Below, piece by piece: positions 1-11,113 of a stretch of 64,000 nucleotides of DNA. The stretch's first letter is position 1. Each line of letters opens with the position of its first letter. A program made the position numbers and the translations under genes. Location of the stretch: positions 10,991,501 through 11,055,500 of the forward strand of contig OW285192.1 of NCBI GenBank assembly GCA_935421135.1. Direction: 5' to 3'. The notes under the pieces are model-generated. The model was not told the DNA's origin, did no database searches, and saw only the letters and a list, made by a program, of their open reading frames with translations. This DNA is from Bugulina stolonifera. Taxonomy: Eukaryota; Bryozoa; Gymnolaemata; Cheilostomatida; Bugulidae.

Positions 1-13
1 TAATTTGTCGTTG

Positions 14-575
14 CATGCTAAAAACTCAAAATGTACATAGCTACACATGATGTGCACATAGGAGTTGTAAAATCAGTAGAGGGTGAATATTGTGAAGAGC
101 TTAGGCTAGGCCTAAGCTTAGGCTAGGCCTAACCGTAATCTAGATACTTTACCTGAAAATGGGAGAATAATGCATAGACAGCAGCTGAGACACAGGGAAA
201 TCATACAGTATTTCATTCTCCTCAAGTTCTCTGGGCAGTGCTACCATAATAATTTACACAAGTAGGCTAGTTGCTCCTGAAAAACAATACAAGCAATATT
301 GTTAGTACATGCATGTAATGATCTGATAAAACACAGGCATGTACTTACTCAACCAGACACTTACAATCATAACTCTGTACTTACCATTAGTAAGTGAAGA
401 CATACTTACATGAAGGATAACTTCACAACTTCAGTAATGATGTAAATCATCCAAAGTCCAAGATATACACACTATTATAATCATCATCCACACAGAAACC
501 AACTAGTCTACATTAGCAATTACAGTCTTCTTCAGTCCACATGTAGAGGTGACTGCTGCATTCCAAAAGGCAGAT
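14..575. repeat. Left copy of a segmental duplication (5' end of Ig receptor paralogue)
   Basis: This block matches 8,984-9,620 through the signal-peptide exon, the intron start and the upstream non-coding DNA (shared landmarks include gaggataacttcacaactt-like and ccaactagtctacatta stretches). The right copy has an extra local duplication of about 50 bp. The most economical reading is a tandem gene duplication of the receptor, with this copy continuing beyond the left edge of the window. Confidence 0.8.
153..216 (-). CDS. Signal-peptide exon of a second Ig-like receptor gene (partial, continues left)
   Basis: On the minus strand an ATG at 216-214 opens 21 codons plus one base, ending in a GTAAAG donor. 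The encoded peptide, MKYCMISLCLSCCLCIILPF then S, is a hydrophobic Cys-rich leader. It differs only slightly from the leader exon of the complete receptor gene at 9,099-9,162, and both end in phase 1, as usual for Ig-superfamily leader exons. The remaining exons would lie left of base 1 and are not seen. The match to the second copy makes this much more credible than its length alone would. Confidence 0.7.
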
Positions 576-3500
576 GTTTTGTTGACACTTTATATTATTG
601 CATTATATTACATGAGTGAGCTCTCACTAAGTCGAGTAAGTTCCTTATTCACTACCCTAGCAGAAGCCAAGCCTATTGCAATACCCTGACTGTGACCTCA
701 ATTGTTAGCCAAGTAACAAGATCCACTGCCAATTGTCCAAATAAAAAGTTCCATTATCAGCATTGTTGACTTATACAATGCAAGTTCAATTCAAAGTTTA
801 CATAGGTACTCAAGACTGATAAATGGTGGGGGGGGGGGTAACATTTAAATACATGTATGTTCTGCATTGCTGTAACTATCTGGGTGGCTGGGGCAGCCCT
901 AGCCGCCTGAACTTTTTGTCAATAAAAAGCAAAAATCAAGCTATTTTCTCAATCATAGTTGGAAGGCGCTACTACCCTGCCTCTAACATAACATACACAT
1001 ACTCTGATGAAAATTATGCTATACATTGTATGATGAATAATATACCGAAGGCTAGCTTTGGAACTGAGCTTTCATCCAACCTATACAATTTATAGCAAGG
1101 GTGTTTCAGTACCCCACCCACTGGTTTTCTCTAATTTCTATTTGCCAGGGAAATAGACTATACTCATTACTTTACAATGAGTGAATTTTGCTAGAGTATT
1201 GTGGGCATAGCAAAATAATGTTATTACCAGTTACTAAAACAAAAATAATGACTCCTGTCAATGACCCCTATTTACATGTATGTTGTGACATAGCTAGCAT
1301 TATTTTTCAAGACACTTTTGAAGGCATTATTTTTGTAATATTTTAGGGCATGTGCAAATGTCCTCAAACATTACAAGGCAGACAGGTAAAAGCAATATGC
1401 CTCAATATACATATAGATGCCATGTACTAAGTGGTCCATATTCTTCAGAGTTTGGGAAACCTAGGATACCACTTTCCATCTCTATCCACCAACTAATTTC
1501 GGATTATCTCCCTTCTTATTCATGTGTGTACATTTGTAGGCCTATATCATGTAAAGGACTACTGTAACAATGGTATTTCCTGACCAAGCCAAACAGAGAA
1601 GCACTTTTCTGTAGTGTAATAATTTGTAGTTTACTATACATCAATTTGTACTTTTGTACCATTATGTATTGCTCAAATATGCAGGTCAAACGCATCAACG
1701 TAGCAGTTTTGTGTGTGCATTTTCCAAAAATTTGTCGGGGATTTACTGTACATCAATTTGTACTTTTGTATCATTATGTATTGCTCAAATATGCAGGTCA
1801 AGCGCATCAACGTAGCAGTTTTGTGTGTGCATTTCCAAAAATTTCTCGGGGGAATACCCTCGGACCCCCCTTCTCCATTCGGGAGGGCACTTCGGCGCTC
1901 CTCCCACACCCTCCCCGCACCGCAGCCAGTCCAACTCTGGCCGCCTCAACTTTTTTAACAAAGTTACTCCCCATGATTCTGTACAGGCTTGCCAAGTTCT
2001 ACTGATGAAAATCAGGGATATTCAGCATCTTGATTTGGGTGGGATCTCCATTTTGGGTGGGTACCAAATTTTGAGTTGAACAAGCGCAGGGTTCTTCTGC
2101 GGAATCAGCCTGGTTCTGTAGTAGACCATTGCAAGAAAGGCCAAAGGGACTTGGGTGCAGAGGTAAAAAAATTTGAAATAACTTAAACCAATTTAAATCT
2201 GCTCTCTGCTGGATCTGCACAGAAGGTGTCCGCTGCTCCAGGGCTTCACCTTCTTAACAGGTGACCAAGTTATGACAACAGCTTCAGGTTCTTTTTATTG
2301 CAATGATAATACAGTCAGAGTCAGTGCATGTATGTGTGTGTGTATATTAAAGAAAGTCCAAAAGGCTAGACAACATAGCACTGGCTGACCTAACAATCAT
2401 GGCCGGTAAAGGGACATATAGAAAAAGACAGTTCGAAACAGGACGTTTCGAAACTTTTTAGATTGCATTTAGAAGAACGCAACTCACAGATGATTAATTT
2501 TTTTAGTGTTCTACAAGTTAGTGGCTGTAAAAACAAAAAAGATATTAAAAATAAAGAAATAGATGAAATCTGGGGGTTGGGGTTTCGAACTGTCCCGTTT
2601 TGAACAGTCACAAATTGGCCCATGACCCACTGCCACTCCTCTGCATAGGCATATCTTGGAGGTCAACAATTTATTTCAACATCACTCTGAATGGAAGGGC
2701 TTAACTTTTACACCAGGAGTGTGTAGTGTTTGAACCTGCTACTAATCAGCAAGTAAACCACTACTACACCATCCTGCTACCTTATTTACTGCGCGTGGTA
2801 GAGAACAACTAATAGATATGTATACTACTGAGTTGTATTGTATACAACTCCACAAAGTTACAAGCAGATTTTTTTCTTATAAATATGCATTTTGTATCGA
2901 CTGAGAACAGTAGGTAGACCAAGGAATAATTTAGATGCATGTCATATTTATTATACTATAGGCTACTATGTATTATCAGCACAAATGGCCAACTCTAAGG
3001 GTATTAAATACATGTAGAATATCTGTACATTGTGCTGGTGGTAAGCTAAGCTTAAATTATAGAAGTCGCGTGGGATAGAAAAGGTATAAAAGTATGTCGT
3101 CGAGTGTAGAAAGAATTAGCAGAACTGTTATATGGAAATACTAAGAGACTGTCTATTTAACAGTCAGTGAACCATATGAGTCTGTGGTTGCTGTACATGA
3201 GCACTACTACAGATTGTGACTGGCCTTATCACTGTCACTATTGCACCTAATTCCTTTAATTTATATACACACATAATGATTACATCAAGTGATGATGTAT
3301 ACCACACAACATAACGTAATATAAAAAAATCATATATACAAATTATTTGTATATATGTACAGGTACATGCTACATGTATGGATAAATAGGGTTATAAATG
3401 ACCAATTACATAATATGGTTTAGCAGTAGATTAAATGTTTTACTTGTATACTACAAGTCCATTACTAGTGTATCAACATTGTATCACAAACGTGCATAGC

Positions 3501-3793
3501 TGACTAACTGCTACTCATAAAATCCTACTTGCATATCATACAAAATGAAGATAAGTAGAATTAATTACAATGCCCATCAGATTAATTTTTCAATTAATTT
3601 TTCAAATAAACGGATTATGATCTATCTATGCAGTGAATGTGAAACAAAAAATGTCTTCTGGGGGAAGTCTGTAGACTGTGGCCTATTTTCCGTGTATTCA
3701 TTATATAATGAGCATAAAATGTAAACTTGTGATTGGCTCTATTTGGATACCACTTGTGATCCAGAGCTAAATACAGAGGAACAACACAGCGTG
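217..3793. other. Intergenic stretch between two receptor genes
   Basis: No credible coding exon was found. The region holds the duplicated upstream block (to about 575), a poly-G run near 830, GC-rich repeat-like DNA at 870-910 and 1,850-1,950, and a direct repeat at 1,629-1,851. Open frames of 60-119 codons here lie in repeats and have no splice or homology support. Confidence 0.6.
1629..1851. repeat. Direct tandem duplication, two ~111-bp units
   Basis: Two adjacent near-identical units share landmarks such as catcaatttgtacttttgta and cgcatcaacgtagcagtttt. They differ at a few positions only, so the duplication is recent. The GC-rich tail after the second unit resembles DNA at 21,540-21,600, which suggests a dispersed family. 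Confidence 0.85.
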
Positions 3794-6700
3794 TTACAAT
3801 GAAAAATCGGGAGCTTTTAACTGCTCCATCTCTATAGTTGTTGAAAGATCTTCCTCATCTGGAAGAGTATAAATATAAGTTCCTTCAGCAGGCCCTCTAG
3901 CTGTATCGTGAATCTGCACATGAACAACTCCGTCATTGGTGGTTTCGTCTATTATGGTGGCATTGCTGGTAGAACCATCATTGTTGGTGTTGGTGGTTTT
4001 ATCAGTTACACTCTCGCAGACATTCTGATCTGTGATTGGTGGTTTCACACTAGGTTGATGTTCCAAGGACTTGTAGCCCTCCTGATGATCGTAGTTGTTA
4101 ACATAGGTATTGGTGATATTTTTACTAACAATAGGATCTACTACCGAAGGTTTATCAATAGGTTTACGTTCTATAATCTCGTAGTCATATCTGTCATCGT
4201 AGGCCTCCTGTGGTCTCCTGTTGACAGGAATTTCATAGCCTGCAGGTATTTCATCAGGCACTGCATAGCTGTGATATATGTCACAGTTGTCAGGTGCTTC
4301 TTCTCTAAGTCCCTCTCTATCCGGTACAGATTGGTATTTGGTATTTCCTGAAGAGCGCTGGCACTCAGAACTTGTGGTTGGGTTATTTTGCCACCTCACC
4401 GGTCCCTCTTCTAAAATTCATTTACACACACATGTATTTATTTCTATTGCTATAGAACTGGCCAGCATTTTAATTTTATCTTGGTGAAAGAGCCATAAAA
4501 TATCACTATGACAAACTACAGTACAGTAATTAGCCTACTTCTTCTTTTCCTCCGCCGGCAGCAATAGCACACAACAGCAACTATTACAACAGTAACTACA
4601 ACTGCTACTCCAGCTAGTGATCCACCTATTATTGGGCCCAGTTCTGTGGGCCCATGTATCCACTCGATATCCCACGTGAAGACGGTCTCCTTATCTGTCC
4701 AAATAAAAATTTCAGTTGTTAGAATTGGTCTGAATGGTGACTATTGCTCAAGGGTAACAATATTCCCAAGCATTATAAATTGATACTATACTACTGATAC
4801 TAATACTGTCACCCTCAGCTTCTAGTGCAATAAATAGAACCATAATAACGCCAAAAAGAGTATGTAAACGGCACAGAGTCATGCGATGTGTGGGTGAGGC
4901 GGTGTATGTAAAGTGAAAACTTTTTAAGAAGAAATATTTAATGCAAGGTTTAAGGACGAGAGAATTAGAAGTTGTCCTCTCTAAATTTTCACATTACGCA
5001 ATACTAGCCCATTGCTACAATGAACAAGTTCAGTTGAGGCGCTCTTCGGCATTTTTTCTATCATTATTGCAATAATATACTTTGCAAATGGTTTTGTGGA
5101 ACACCAATGCTTGTCGCCAATGTGGCCTAATCCCAATGCATTCGCTATCAAAGTTAACAGTTGTATGACATCTAAATCTAACAGTCTGGTTGTCAATCAG
5201 GGGAATTCCCATCTAGTGACTCACCAATACCATTACTGGCAATGCACTCTATGGTCTCTGTGGTGGGATTCTGTAGCGGTGTTAGAGTAAAACTACTCAG
5301 GTTAGAAGTTTGAGACAAGCCGTCACGTCCCCACCTGAACATGTGGGGAAAGGGGTTCCCAATCACATAGTCTGTACAGTTCAATATTATGTTCGGCTGA
5401 TCTAATCGGAACTGTTTAGATACACTTGTTTTATCAACAGCATCTATATCTACCAAAATAATTATATCCATGTTCATAAGTTACATCATGTGGAGAGATC
5501 ATAGGCTGTAACTATATGATATTATACATATTTGGAACCTTTTTTCACCAAGGAGTAAACAGAAAGGGAGGAGGCTCATCTTGGATAAATCAATGTGACA
5601 CTTTGAGCTTTGTACTTACATTTTGGGTAGATACGCTGCCCTTTTATACTTGCTCCGTTCCAATATGGATGTTTAATATCTGTACATGAGAGGTTGAGAC
5701 CAGTTCTGTCAGCTTTGGTAGGTGTGTAGATATTCCCAGTGGTATTCCCAGTGGTATTCCCATTGACTGCTACAAATATACATGTAGCTGCAAGTATATA
5801 ATGTCGTACCAGCTATCGTTCTATTCTAGCACAGTTATTGTAATTAACAAATACAGTAAATATACCTGTTACACAGCATGCTGCTGTTATTTTGAAGTTG
5901 TCTTATTTTATTATTGCGGGTGACATGCCCATGAATGTGCTTACATGCACACATGTAACCATGAGAAGACAACTTCAAAACAATAGCAGCATGTTATGTA
6001 GCCAGTATGTCCTTATGTACATGTATATGTGTATTATGGACTAGGTGATGGATGATGAGACATAGCCTACCGTATGAATACACAGATAGAGGGTCAGCAT
6101 CTTCTGAACTGCAGTTAAATCTGAACTCGAATCCTTCAATAATCTCTTCTGGTAGATGCATTGTAACGTTCTTTGGTGCCACTGTAGAACACGATAACGC
6201 ATATCTATAGTCTATGAGCTTTGCAAAAAGGGCTACTAATACATTTACAGCAAGTATGGCATACATGTATTTTATGTAGATGATATTCACTATAGTTTAT
6301 TACAGTATTATTCTAACAAGTGACAGTTTCTCTTTTACAAAATTCTAGCAACTGCTAATTTTATTGTACATGGCCAAGGAAAGGAAAGCTTGCTAGCATC
6401 ATAGCTTAATCAATTCAAGCACAAAACTTGTTCGAGCTCTTTTATAGCATACAAGTCACATTTCCAGCCTCCTTTTAGTCTACACACACTAGGGCTAGTC
6501 TACACATACTAGGGCTAGTCTACACATACTAGGGCTAGTCTACACACTAGGGCTAGTCTACACACACAAGGGCTGGTTTACACACGCTAGGGCTAGTCTA
6601 CACACGGTAGGGCTAGTCTACACATACTATAGGGCTAGTCTACACACACTAGGGCTAGTCTACACACACAAGGGCTGGTTTACCCACGCTAGGGCTAGTC

Positions 6701-9162
6701 TACACACGGTAGGGCTAGTCTACACATACTAGGGCTAGTCTACACACTAGGGCTAGTCTACACACACAAGGGCTGGTTTACACACGCTAGGGCTAGTCTA
6801 CACACGATAGGGCTAGTCTACACATACTATAGGGAGGGCTAGTCTACACATACTAGGGCTAGTCTACACACTAGGGCTAGTCTACACACACAAGGGCTGG
6901 TTTACACACGCTAGGGCTAGTCTACACACGGTAGGGCTAGTCTACACATACTATAGGGCTAGTCTACACACACTAGGGCTAGTCTACACACACAAGGGCT
7001 GGTTTACACACGCTAGGGCTAGTCTACACACGGTAGGGCTAGTCTACACATACTATAGGGCTAGTCTACACATACTAGGGCTAGTCTACACACTAGGGCT
7101 AGTCTACACACACAAGGGCTAGTCTACACATACTAGGGCTAGTCTACACACTAGGGCTAGTCTACACACACAAGGGCTAGTCTACACATACTAGGGCTGG
7201 TCTACACACGCTAGGGCTAGTCTACACACGCTAGGGCTAGTCTACACATGCTAGGACTAGTCTACACACACTAGGGCTAGTCTACACATGCTAGGGCTAG
7301 TCTACACATGCTAGGGCTAGTCTACACATACTATAGGGTTAGCCTACACATACTATGCAAACATTTACATTCTAGCACACTTTGTATTGAGACCATACAA
7401 GGAACTAAACATTATGCCAATAATGCCTTGGACAATATTTGCCGACATTAACAGGTGGCGCAGTTCATGGGCAACCATCATACTAGGGTTCATATTGTTA
7501 TATCTATGCTAAACATTCATATACTACAACTGATGGCCAAGTTTCCAGAGAAAAATGGAAGACTCCTTCCAGGCCACTTTCTATTTTATCTTCCCAATTT
7601 CCACAGTTAACTATGTTTAGGTAAACATCACCAGTATTTGTCCATAACCTTACAACACTATCCTTGGACATTGAGTTTTATGAACATATAACTTGGAACT
7701 GTATAAGAGATAAACATTTGTGTTATGTGAGATAAAAAAGAAAGTAATGCCTGATGAAGGGACAATATTTCAATGGTAGAGGATAGGCTCTCAAAAATAT
7801 TGGACTCAAGGGCACCATCCTCTACACTTGAACCTATACAATACGAACTGCAATAGGCATTACCCTGAAATTACAGGTGTAGTGTACCAACGATTGACAA
7901 ACAGCCGTACAATTTTGTGTGTTTTATGTAGTGTAAGAATTAAAAGAGAGATGGGGAGGGGGTAGCTTACCTTTGACCTCTGCAATAGTGACCAATGTTG
8001 AATTAAATACTGAACTATCCTGTTGTCCTCTGCAGAAGAATTGGCCCCTCAAGGATCTGTCTGTTAGCACCATATACACTGGTATTGAGAATCCACTGGA
8101 GTTACTATAATCTATGCAGTTTCCAGCAGTCAATTTGGGCATTTCATAGACGCCTGCTAATTCATCCATAGGGTACGATGTTTTGTTACGCCAAACATCG
8201 CCCAATGCACATCCAGAAGATATGCATGGATCAGGACTACTACACATCGCTAGCCATTTATCCGGTGGTCGATCATCATTGTAAAACAAAGCCAAATCGA
8301 TAATACTTGTAAATCGACTAGCAGTGCAAGTAAAATTTATTGTGTTGTTCAGGTAGAAATCAGGCCATCCATTTGACTTAGGCTGCACAGTGACCAGCTG
8401 ACCAACTGAAATAGAACAGAAATGGTTATGACAGATAGATCAATGGTGGGAATTGTGACGACCCCACAGCAGTGTATATATAGGCCTATCACGGCACAGG
8501 TATGTACATGTGGATTATACACCACAGCAGCCCACATGGTAGGCTAGAAACCCATATCTTCTGTGAATATCACGGAGATTATAAATTTTATACACATACA
8601 ATGTAGATGTAGCCTACGTTTAGATAGTAAGATAGTAGTTGTACATGTTGTAGGTGTATAAATTCTGATAGCCTTAGACCCATGTTTGTGGTTGGGGGTC
8701 ACTAAAAATAAATAGGGAAGGCAACTTTTCCACCAATAGATTGGGTGAATAACTCAGGACTATTCCAGCCAATGTTTGCAGCATCCTATTGATGTCTGAA
8801 TCGACTATCTCTAATGTTTGTCATTATGGCTCATGTAAAAAATTCACTACAGTTTCAGTACCCATGAGGCATAATTATGGTTTTCATAGCTTGTGATGAA
8901 GTATCTGTAACCTAAATATTGTAAGTTGACCTCAAAACGTCATTGAAATAGTTTGCTCAAGTTTTTAGTAATTTTCAGAGTGGCATGCTAAAACAAAAAA
9001 ATGTTCATACAAATATTATATAGCATGGGTTCTAAAATCAATAGAAGGAAGTATTGTGAAGAACTTAAGCTACGTGTAGACCAGACTAGATACTTTACCT
9101 GAAAATGGGAGAATAATGCATAGACAGCAGCTGAGACACAGGGAAATCATACAGTAATTCAT
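3794..9162 (-). CDS. Immunoglobulin-superfamily single-pass receptor with tyrosine-rich cytoplasmic tail
   Basis: Seven exons (5' to 3': 9162-9099, 8405-7971, 6181-6071, 5766-5620, 5449-5225, 4694-4539, 4410-3794) join in phase 1 at every junction and give 584 residues ending in TAA at 3794. Residues 1-21 are a hydrophobic leader. The ectodomain has about three Ig-like domains: one in exon 2 (FTC...FFCRGQ), one from exons 3-4 (FNCSS, LNLSC) and a clear C2-like domain in exon 5 (ILNCTDY, FRWGRDG, TIECIASNGIG). Many NxS/T sites suit an extracellular protein. Residues about 348-372 form a Val-rich membrane helix followed by the stop-transfer sequence CRRRKRR. The 205-residue tail has 12 tyrosines, several in SH2-type contexts (YQSV, YAVP, YEIP, YEII, YVNN, YKSL, YTLP), suggesting phosphotyrosine signalling. 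The ligand is unknown. Extra or alternative exons in the two long introns cannot be excluded. Confidence 0.75.
5870..6000. repeat. Hairpin (MITE-like) element in a receptor intron
   Basis: Arms at 5,870-5,904 and 5,966-6,000 are inverted copies about 35 nt long with roughly four mismatches (core catgctgct and ttttgaagttgtctt), around a 61-nt loop. No target-site duplication was resolved. Confidence 0.75.
6475..7345. repeat. ~20-bp minisatellite with higher-order structure in receptor intron 2
   Basis: The unit ctagggctagtctacacaya repeats about 40 times. A variant cluster (acaagggctggtttacaca, then cgctaggg, cggtaggg and tactatag variants) recurs about every 100-125 bp, so blocks of several units have been copied together. 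It lies between receptor exons 2 and 3, not close to either splice site. Confidence 0.9.
7346..7970. other. Remainder of receptor intron 2
   Basis: Plain AT-rich intron sequence between the minisatellite and the donor of the large Ig exon. No repeat or exon was recognised. Confidence 0.5.
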
Positions 9163-9620
9163 TCTCCTCAAGTTCTCTGGACAGTGCTACCATAATAATT
9201 TACACAAGTAGGCTAGTTGCTCCTGAAAAACAATACAAGCAATATTGTTAGTACATGCATGTAATGATCGATATACAGGCAATATTGTTAGTACAGGTGT
9301 TATAATGATCAATTACACATTAAGGGGTGTGTCAGAGGGTTACACATCAAGAAGGGGTGTCGAGAGGTTTGCATGCTCACCATATTCACTCACTTGGAAT
9401 CATATCATAACTCTATACTTACTATTAGTAGGTGAAGGCATACTTACATGGAGGATAACTTCACAACTTCAGTAATGATGTAAATCATCCAAAGTCCAAG
9501 ATATACACACTATATTATAATCATCATCCACACAAAAACCAACTAGTCTACATTAGCAATTACAATCTTCTTCAGTTGTACATGTAGGTGTAACTGTAAC
9601 TGTTGGATTCCAAAGGGCAC
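8984..9620. repeat. Right copy of the segmental duplication (receptor 5' end)
   Basis: Partner of 14-575. It carries the leader exon at 9,099-9,162 and the presumptive promoter and 5' UTR. An internal ~50-bp direct duplication (the caatattgttagtaca core occurs twice near 9,239-9,300) is specific to this copy. Confidence 0.8.
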
Positions 9621-11113
9621 AGGTTACATGTGCCCTTGTTCACTCACTAATAGAAGAAAGTATTTTAATGTAGTTGAATAGGAAGGGCTGTAATACCAAG
9701 TTACAATGCTACCCAAGTCACTAGTAGGTAGACTTTTACCCTATTATGTAGTTAACTACATCATACTTCCTAGTAGAGTAGACAATGCAGTAACCTAGTA
9801 GGTAGCTTTTATATCTGTAGGGTCTACTATTAGTGTTGACTTAGTTATTGTACAAACATAAGCTTCAGTAGATTTACACAATGTAGTTTCACTTCAATGA
9901 CTGAGATTAGTTGATTTAGGTGTTCAGGCAAGCTAAGTGTTTTAACACTGGTCTCGGCATCGGGTTGAAATTTGGAGCGTCCCAGGAGGTGCTAAGCTCC
10001 CCCACATTTGATTATCTCTAAGTCATAGGCATAGCCTCATGACTTCAGTACCTAGTTCAAGTGAAGTGGGTGCTATAGCATGTCTTTCCCAGTCCCACCC
10101 ACCAAGCTTATAAGATCTATATCAGCAACATAGCATAGCCTGAGCAGTAAATAGATACCACCCTTATCAATATGTTATAATAATATTGAAAAGCAAATAT
10201 CAGGGATCCCAATTTCTAGCAGAAATGATATATCATCTCTAAATCCTATTGGCCACAAATCACTAAATGAGAGAGGGGTATTCATTCTCCCCCTAAAATT
10301 GGCCTTTACTTTCTTAGTTTCCAGGCTATAGAGACTATTAAAATGAATGGCAAGTTGGGTCAGTTGGACTTGAAGCCTATGTCTCCATTTATAACATTTT
10401 GGAGGCAAGTCAATTCACCATGCAGTGCCAGACTAAAGTCAAGTCAAAGTGCAGGCCAAGTGAAAGATAGGTAGATGACACATTTGCAAAAATATTTCAC
10501 ATTTTCCTTTTAGTAGACATTCCAAGCATGCAAAACTAATAAATAGTAAATGCTAACAAAGTCTTGATACGATAAAATATAAAATAAGAGGTTAAATTAA
10601 AGCAGAGACTTGAGACTGGACTAATAATACATGCCTTTCCACTCTGCTAACTGACAGCAAACTTAAGTGCACCCACATAGTCACACTAAGCCAACAGACG
10701 AACAAAGTCTAGTTTTATCCTTATAACCCTTCATTTGGGGTTGTCATACCAAATACACACATGAAACGACAGACTTGTGATTGCAAGCATGTAGCAAACT
10801 ATGACTTGGACCCAGTTCTGATGAATAGACCTCCATAGATGAACTAAATGGTGACCCAGACAGCCAACCATATACATGGTATCGAATGTGCCAATTAGTA
10901 TAATTATACAATGTACATGTACACAGTGTCCCCTCTGCTACTGTTTTTTATCTCAGCAAGTCAAAAGTATGCCATTTGTTGCAACATCCTACTGTATACC
11001 ATATTAAACACAATGCATTAAGATGTGAATATATATAAATTGTATTATAACAAGATGTGTAAATATATTACAGAGAGTGGCAGCAGTGCTATACAACTAC
11101 AAGTAATTTACTG
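9621..11113. other. Intergenic stretch upstream of the receptor and downstream of DIS3
   Basis: No coding exon was recognised. A short palindrome (atgtagttaactacat, 9,747-9,762) is present. The DIS3 3' UTR must begin at 11,113 and run leftwards, but no canonical AATAAA was seen close to the stop on the minus strand. Confidence 0.5.

Noticed and set aside
2390..2640. Possible small inverted-repeat element (cagttcgaaac and gtttcgaactg)
   Set aside because: Symmetry is patchy and termini could not be defined.
3908..4351. 147-codon plus-strand frame across the receptor tail
   Set aside because: Antisense shadow of the tail exon, which joins in phase to the membrane exon.
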